Below are positions 58,783 through 64,000 of a DNA stretch of 64,000 nucleotides, one piece after another. The DNA is taken from positions 1 to 64,000 of the forward strand of contig WNKP01000016.1 of NCBI GenBank assembly GCA_009797885.1, given 5' to 3'. The position numbers were made by a program, and so were the translations under genes. The DNA comes from Flavobacteriaceae bacterium GF1 (GTDB taxonomy: Bacteria; Bacteroidota; Bacteroidia; Flavobacteriales; Flavobacteriaceae). The stretch's first letter is position 1; the number at the start of each line of letters is the position of its first letter. The notes under the pieces are model-generated. The model had not been told where the DNA came from and ran no database searches. It was given only the letters and a program-made list of their open reading frames with translations.

Positions 58783-60119
58783 TGAATCCGTCCTTAGAAG
58801 AAAGAATACAAAAACTCACCGAAGACGATCGCAAACTTCTGCTCCATCGCCTGGAAGGCATATTCAACACACCTAAAGAACAACTGGACCCCAAAAGTTC
58901 AAAAAAAATAGTGGCCTATATGCAGGTAGCGGAGAATTTTGACATGGATACCTTTAAATACCATGTTAAGCGCACCCTTCCGGAATATATGGTTCCCTCG
59001 GTTTACCACCTGGTACCAAATGTCCCGCTTTTACCCAATGGTAAAGCCGATAAAAATGCCTTGAAAGAAATGGTCGCCGAAGCTGACGATTTGGAAACTG
59101 ATTTTGTGGCACCTAAATCCGATGTTCAAAAACAATTGGTCTCCATTTGGGAGGAAATCCTCAATTTTTCCCCTATCAGTATCCACGACAATTTCTTTGA
59201 AATTGGTGGGGATTCCATATTGAGTATCCAGGTGATATCCAAAGCCAGAAACCTGGGCATCATGCTTTCGGCCAATCAATTGTTCGAGCATCAGACCATT
59301 GCTGAATTGGATGAGCTATTGTCCAGGGAAAAGAAAGCCAAGGTTGATAAAACGTTTGATTACATTACGGTCATTAGAAAAGGAGGAAACAAAAGGCCTT
59401 TGTTCTGTATCCACTCTGGGGGCGGACATGTTTTTTTCTACCACCTGCTCGCAAAATACATACGACCCGATCGTCCAATCTATGCCATTCAGCCAAGCGG
59501 ATTATACAAGAAACAAAAAATCCATGCCAATATTGAAGAAATGACCCTGGACTATCTAAAGGCCATTAAGGATATTCAACCACAAGGTCCCTATAATGTT
59601 TTGGTACATTGTTTCAGTACTTCGGTGGGACATGAAATGGCCATACAACTATCAAAGACCAAGGAAAAAATCAACATAATTGTCGCGGATAACATGGCCT
59701 CTCCATGGAAAGCCACCTCCCCAGACGTATTAAAGGTTCGTATTTTCTCCTTCATCAGAAGATTGTTCCGGTCACCGCTCAAAACCATCAAACTTTTCTT
59801 GCAAGAAAGACGTTATCTTATAGAGCCCTTAAAGGTTAAATGGTTTGGCAAAGAATATGAGAAGGAACTTGAAAGACTGAAATCCAATCTAAGAAAGATA
59901 AGTCTTGATTATGAATGGAAGAATCGGCACGATGGCCATGTATCTTTATTATTGACCAATAAGCCAGACAAACAGTTCCAGGATTTGATTGTCAACTCAT
60001 GGAAGAACCTTGCCCTTGGCGGGGTAAAGGTATATCCCACAAAAGGGGAACATACGACGCTATTTGAAGAGCCGGATGTCCAATTTGTGTCTGAACAAAT
60101 AGATAATGCCATGCAATAA
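58782..60119 (+). CDS. NRPS-2 part 2: A subdomain, T domain and Cys-type thioesterase
   Basis: 445 residues. A9/A10 subdomain about 40-100 (LPEYMVP at 66-72, NGKADKNAL with Lys88). T domain about 108-185, pantetheine Ser145 in GGDSILS. Thioesterase about 195-445: the nucleophile position, by alignment of the helix ending HEMAIQL with EntF-type enzymes, is Cys277 (VHCFSTS) instead of Ser in GxSxG. Asp303 and His424 (GEHTTLF) complete the triad. It supplies in trans the parts missing from NRPS-2 part 1 and releases the product. Starts within the methyltransferase stop codon. Confidence 0.92.
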   Translation: MNPSLEERIQKLTEDDRKLLLHRLEGIFNTPKEQLDPKSSKKIVAYMQVAENFDMDTFKYHVKRTLPEYMVPSVYHLVPNVPLLPNGKADKNALKEMVAEADDLETDFVAPKSDVQKQLVSIWEEILNFSPISIHDNFFEIGGDSILSIQVISKARNLGIMLSANQLFEHQTIAELDELLSREKKAKVDKTFDYITVIRKGGNKRPLFCIHSGGGHVFFYHLLAKYIRPDRPIYAIQPSGLYKKQKIHANIEEMTLDYLKAIKDIQPQGPYNVLVHCFSTSVGHEMAIQLSKTKEKINIIVADNMASPWKATSPDVLKVRIFSFIRRLFRSPLKTIKLFLQERRYLIEPLKVKWFGKEYEKELERLKSNLRKISLDYEWKNRHDGHVSLLLTNKPDKQFQDLIVNSWKNLALGGVKVYPTKGEHTTLFEEPDVQFVSEQIDNAMQ

Positions 60120-60136
60120 CCCATAACCCAATTTTG

Positions 60137-60838
60137 ATGCAAGAGCCCAATACCCATGAAGCACACATTTGGTCCATTAATATGGACCAGGTTACCATAA
60201 AAACATTGCAACACTTTTATAATACCCTTTCCCTTGACGAACAACAGCGGGTCTCAAAATTTAAATTCGTAAAAGATCGAACGACCTTTACCATAGCGCG
60301 GGCTTCGCTTAGAACACTATCCGGCAAATACCTCAATATGGAACCAAAGGAAATCATGTTTCATTATGGGAAATTTGGAAAGCCACAATTTCATCATTCC
60401 ACTTCACTAAAGTTCAATGTTTCCCATTCTGGAAATAATGTGATCATAGGTTTTGTCCAAGATTATGATATGGGGGTGGATGTAGAAGAAATTAAAGACA
60501 ACCCGGACCTATTGGACATCGCAAAACAATTCTTCTCAAAATCGGAAGTAGCAGCTTTGGAAGAAATTCCAACAGCCGATCGGTACAATGCATTTTATCG
60601 TTGTTGGACCCGCAAAGAAGCTTTTATAAAAGCCAAAGGAAATGGTCTTTCCTATCCCTTGGATTCCTTTTCCGTTTCACTTGACCATAATTCAGAAGCG
60701 AAACTTGAAAGTCTTGACTCCGATCCAAAAGAGAAAAATACGTGGAACATGTTCTCGTTCAAACCCCATGAGAACTACATCGCTGCCATGGCAGTTCAAG
60801 GAAACGTGAACGCATTCAAGGTAATGGAATGGTCGTAA
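60137..60838 (+). CDS. Sfp-type 4'-phosphopantetheinyl transferase
   Basis: 233 residues from the ATG at 60137 (a TTG at 60134 is in frame but less likely). Motifs NVSHSGNN, GVDVEEI and WTRKEAFIKAKG are the three signatures of Sfp-type enzymes. It converts the apo T domains and carrier protein of this locus to the holo form with coenzyme A. It starts 17 bp after the thioesterase gene, so it is the last gene of the plus-strand operon. Confidence 0.95.
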   Translation: MQEPNTHEAHIWSINMDQVTIKTLQHFYNTLSLDEQQRVSKFKFVKDRTTFTIARASLRTLSGKYLNMEPKEIMFHYGKFGKPQFHHSTSLKFNVSHSGNNVIIGFVQDYDMGVDVEEIKDNPDLLDIAKQFFSKSEVAALEEIPTADRYNAFYRCWTRKEAFIKAKGNGLSYPLDSFSVSLDHNSEAKLESLDSDPKEKNTWNMFSFKPHENYIAAMAVQGNVNAFKVMEWS

Positions 60839-61013
60839 ATTGAACGGATGAAGTCTGGACGACCCAAGTACTATTGTTACCATCCTGCTGTTCACCCCAA
60901 CGATTTAGGTTGACTACCTTAACGCGTCAACCAAATGCCAAAACGTTTCCTCCCAGTACATTCAAGGAAAGGAGATATTCGCCAATTGCCCCAATAAAAC
61001 GGGGAAAGCCGCT

Positions 61014-62597
61014 TTATTGCGTTTTAAAGGTTGCCGTAGGTGACCAATCGCTCCAATTTAAGTATTGATCGCGATAACGGACTCTCCAAAAGTACTGGGT
61101 GCTTTTCTCCAATCTTTTGGTCGGTTCATCCGTCAGGTCATCATTTTGTTGTCTATTCTCCTTGTAGTACCAGTTTTCATATTGTTTCCAACTATCCAAT
61201 ACCAATGCTTCAAAAGAAGGATCCGTACTTACCTGCCAATGTGAAGCCGCATGAAAAGCACTTTCAAAATCACTTTTGAATGGCTTCGCCCTAAGCAAAG
61301 CCCCAGTTATTTCAACCACTTTGCCATTGGTAGGTGATAGACCGTTTGGGGTATTTGGCTTTTTTTCTTTCTTAAATATGGTGATGCTATCCGTCAGCAA
61401 ATTGTTCCTGAACATGGCTTCGTTGCCCCTACTTACCCGTTTTAAGGTCATTTTTGCGTTTTGCGGATCGGTATTGTTCACCTCAACCATGACAAAACCG
61501 TAATCGTCATCACTAAAGGTAAATTCGTCATAATCACGACCTTCAAACTCACCCCAATTGTCGATGGCCCCACCAGCTGTGGCAACATTGACCCAAAGAT
61601 GTTTATGGTCCCGTGATTGTCCCCTGGAATACGCATGGGTATGACCAAAGAAATGTAGGCTGGGCTTCCCGGTTTTTGTAGTGAATTCCTCCAACATTTT
61701 TACCACTTTGCCGGTAGATTCGCTTTCTCCCGGCAACCAAAACTCGGATTTATGGGGATGGTGCAATTGGGCAAAAACAAAATCAATTTTTTGGTTTTTA
61801 GCGGTTTTGTCCAATACTTCTTTAAGCCACTCCCTTTGTTCCCTTAAATCGTCATAACCTTCATTGGAATTTAATCCTATGATTCGAATATTGCCATAAT
61901 CCTTATACCACCAATGTTCTGCATAGGCAGGATCACCATTTTCCGGTAAGCTGAAATATTTAAAATAATACAATGAATTACGTTCGTGATTACCCAAAAC
62001 CGGATACACTGGAACTTTGGCGAAGAGACCTTCCGCCGGATTAAAAAAGTGTTCTTTCCACTGGTAATATTTGCTCCCATTTTCGACCAAATCCCCTGGT
62101 ATCATGACCAACGCCAGGTTGTCCTGGATTTCCCCGCCGTAATGGGACTTCAAAAACGGCAGTATCCCATCATTGACGATCTCCCTGAACTTCCCCGGAT
62201 AGTTCCGATCATACTGAATATCGCTCATCGCCAACAAATTGAAGGATTCATTGTCCTCGGCAAAAGGTGGGGTTCTGAATTGAAAAATAGCTGAGACGGC
62301 ATTTGCCGTTCGCACCCTATAGTAATATTCCGTAAACCGCTTTAAACCTGTCAACCGTACTTCATGGATTCTAGAAGGACCGTAATTGACCGCATAGGAT
62401 TTCCCCGATGTTTCCTTGCCAAACTTTGGGGTTGGTCCCCATTCCACAATACTTTCCCCTCCCTGATTGGTTTCCCAAAGAATTCTGATGTTGGTCGGTT
62501 CAGCATCCTGTAGATACGGGCGAATTAAAAATTCTGTCTTTTGTTGGGCCTGTATTGTTAGCGACATAAACGCTAAAAGGAAGATTGTTTTTTTCAT
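61014..62597 (-). CDS. Secreted metallophosphoesterase (purple-acid-phosphatase-like)
   Basis: 527 residues. Signal peptide 1-17. Residues about 20-110 form a fibronectin-like domain. The metallophosphoesterase core (about 115-340) has AMSDIQYDRN, PGDLVENG, LGNHERN and FFGHTHAYSRGQ, the metal-binding motifs. The C-terminal domain (about 420-527) is fibronectin-like with FWRVRYRDQYLNWSDWSP. It probably releases phosphate from organic esters outside the cytoplasm. It follows the alkaline phosphatase fusion gene on the same strand with a gap of about 200 bp. Confidence 0.9.
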   Translation of the reverse strand: MKKTIFLLAFMSLTIQAQQKTEFLIRPYLQDAEPTNIRILWETNQGGESIVEWGPTPKFGKETSGKSYAVNYGPSRIHEVRLTGLKRFTEYYYRVRTANAVSAIFQFRTPPFAEDNESFNLLAMSDIQYDRNYPGKFREIVNDGILPFLKSHYGGEIQDNLALVMIPGDLVENGSKYYQWKEHFFNPAEGLFAKVPVYPVLGNHERNSLYYFKYFSLPENGDPAYAEHWWYKDYGNIRIIGLNSNEGYDDLREQREWLKEVLDKTAKNQKIDFVFAQLHHPHKSEFWLPGESESTGKVVKMLEEFTTKTGKPSLHFFGHTHAYSRGQSRDHKHLWVNVATAGGAIDNWGEFEGRDYDEFTFSDDDYGFVMVEVNNTDPQNAKMTLKRVSRGNEAMFRNNLLTDSITIFKKEKKPNTPNGLSPTNGKVVEITGALLRAKPFKSDFESAFHAASHWQVSTDPSFEALVLDSWKQYENWYYKENRQQNDDLTDEPTKRLEKSTQYFWRVRYRDQYLNWSDWSPTATFKTQ

Positions 62598-62797
62598 TAG
62601 GCAATATTATGTGTTTTTAAAAAAGATCCATTTAAAATGGAAAGCGCCTAATGTAGCTCTTCCCGTGCAATGCTCAAGGTTGGGATAATGGTTTATCGGG
62701 TCCTGGCACTGCAGATTTTACAATTATTCCAACAAGCCCTATTCCCTACGTAGAAAAACGGTGTTCTTTTGAAGGTTTTGGACCCAGAGCCATCAAG

Positions 62798-64000
62798 TCA
62801 TTTTTCCTGGAACAACGCCCTTATTATTTTATTAAAAATTTCGGTATTTCCGTACATACCACGAAAACTATTTGACTGGGGCCCATAAGCAAAAAGGGGC
62901 ACCGGAATCCCCGTATGGTCAACCGTAAGAAAATCTACCTGCACGGCACCACTCCCCATATCACCACCCACAATGCCAAGGCCGGAAGTTTCATGATCTG
63001 CGGTTATTATGACCAATGTGTTTTTGGAGGCATCGGCAAAACGTAGGGCCTCGGCAATGGCAAGATCAAAATCCAGCATTTCCCCAATAATCTTCCCAAT
63101 ATTGTTTTCATGGCCCCCACTGTCTATTTGGGCACCTTCAATCATCAAAAAAAAGGGTTCTTTCCTTTTATCCAAAACCTCCAGGGCCTTTTTTACATTT
63201 TTAAATAGATCATCCCTTCTTCCTTCTTTCAAAGGTGGCGTTCTATATTCATCCAAATATATGGCTGTAGGCTGTTCAAAATCGTGAAGTTGATCCAGTA
63301 CTTGGGTCTTAAACTTCTTTTGGATCGTGGTTTCTTGGGACTGCCCCCCGGCAATAAAAAAATCAAGTTCGCTATTGCCCAAATCCTTTAAAATTCCCTG
63401 CCTATCGTCCCGTTCGGTTCGATGTGCATAGAAAGCAGCAGGTGTGGCCCCATATATCTTATCGGTGGTTATAATGGCAGTATTGAAACCCTTCTCGCTG
63501 GTAAGCTCAACCAAATTTTGCAGTCTTTCACCATTGGGGTCAACACCAATTGCCCGATTGTCCGTTTTGGAACCTGTGGCCATTGCCGTTGCACCTGCCG
63601 CTGAATCCGTGATCAAATCGTCATAGGCCGCAGTTGTCACTAAGCCAATGTCTTTTATGCCCGTCACCGTAAGTTGGCCATGATTGGCAATCATTGATGC
63701 GGCTATTTGGGCGAGGCCATTCCCATCACCTATCATTAATATCACATTTTTGGGCTTGGCTTCTTTTAGGATACCATACTCCGGCAAATAGGTCGTTATT
63801 GGCGTTTTTTGTCGGTACGTATTACCCTTCATTTGATTTAGAAAGGGCACAGCCCGTTCCGGTCTATCCGTATTGATATAATCTACCCCTAGGTGGGCCA
63901 AGCGGGCCCAGGCTGTTTTTGTATCTGATGTTGCCCAAAATCTAAAAGGTTTATTAAAACTATGGACTTTTTTAACGATTCGTCTTACTGCTTCCCATTC
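62798..64000 (-). CDS. GDPD-like/alkaline phosphatase fusion, 5' end outside window
   Basis: 400 residues are visible before the stop codon; the frame is open to the right edge, so the start lies beyond it. The first about 40 residues (FRFWATSDTKTAWARLAHLG and VDYINTDRPE) are the end of a GDPD/PI-PLC-like barrel. The alkaline phosphatase domain follows: ILMIGDGNG metal site, TDSAAGATAMATG with the nucleophile Ser in DSA, and ADHETSG. A long upstream part, including the signal peptide, must be outside. The fusion would attack phosphodiesters and monoesters together in the periplasm or outer surface. Confidence 0.9.
   Translation of the reverse strand, partial: EWEAVRRIVKKVHSFNKPFRFWATSDTKTAWARLAHLGVDYINTDRPERAVPFLNQMKGNTYRQKTPITTYLPEYGILKEAKPKNVILMIGDGNGLAQIAASMIANHGQLTVTGIKDIGLVTTAAYDDLITDSAAGATAMATGSKTDNRAIGVDPNGERLQNLVELTSEKGFNTAIITTDKIYGATPAAFYAHRTERDDRQGILKDLGNSELDFFIAGGQSQETTIQKKFKTQVLDQLHDFEQPTAIYLDEYRTPPLKEGRRDDLFKNVKKALEVLDKRKEPFFLMIEGAQIDSGGHENNIGKIIGEMLDFDLAIAEALRFADASKNTLVIITADHETSGLGIVGGDMGSGAVQVDFLTVDHTGIPVPLFAYGPQSNSFRGMYGNTEIFNKIIRALFQEK

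Overview
The window looks like a chromosomal piece of a marine-type Flavobacteriaceae (Bacteroidota). The support is a type IX secretion (gliding-motility type) C-terminal sorting domain, a TonB-dependent receptor with a carboxypeptidase-like N-terminal extension, a PadR/PspC/DUF2807 cluster, a V-type ATPase with DUF2764, a three-gene succinate dehydrogenase, and TAnnTTTG-type promoter boxes. Genus cannot be fixed from the sequence alone.

Positions 1-18576 (minus strand) hold two paralogous, very large secreted surface proteins. The first runs off the left edge (at least 3825 residues). The second is complete (1926 residues). Both are built from a module of about 100 residues carrying a TYDVD motif, BspA-type (DUF285) repeats of about 25 residues, and HYR/Ig-like repeats of about 80 residues. 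They end (seen in the second) in a type IX sorting domain. Their 5' flanks are also related, and the gap between them carries a 175-bp tandem palindromic element.

Positions 19592-27198 are housekeeping and envelope genes: DUF4870, DUF4440, PadR, PspC, DUF2807, a small secreted protein, thioredoxin reductase, a BLUF blue-light sensor and a Na/Pi cotransporter-like protein. Positions 27625-45350 are mostly energy metabolism: sdhCAB, two universal stress proteins, a seven-gene V-type ATPase operon in the order A-B-E-DUF2764-D-I-K, a two-component pair and phosphoenolpyruvate carboxylase.

Positions 45648-60838 are the most remarkable part: a compact divergent non-ribosomal peptide locus. The minus-strand operon is carrier protein, NRPS-1 (C-A-T), a His-rich small protein and a TonB-dependent receptor. 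The plus-strand operon is a HupE/UreJ-type membrane protein, NRPS-2 (C and A core), a GAMT-like methyltransferase, a protein with the missing A subdomain plus T and TE domains, and a phosphopantetheinyl transferase. In NRPS-1 the adenylation domain, whose specificity residues read as asparagine, is interrupted between motifs A8 and A9 by a PP-loop amidotransferase-like domain with a zinc ribbon. In NRPS-2 the adenylation domain is cut into two polypeptides at the same A8/A9 point, with the methyltransferase gene in the cut. The thioesterase has Cys in place of the usual Ser. I infer a small acylated, modified dipeptide, possibly a metal chelator taken up by the adjacent receptor. The product itself is unknown.

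Positions 61014-64000 (minus) are phosphate-scavenging genes: a secreted metallophosphoesterase and the 3' part of a GDPD-like/alkaline phosphatase fusion that runs off the right edge. No tRNA, rRNA, CRISPR array or insertion sequence was recognised.
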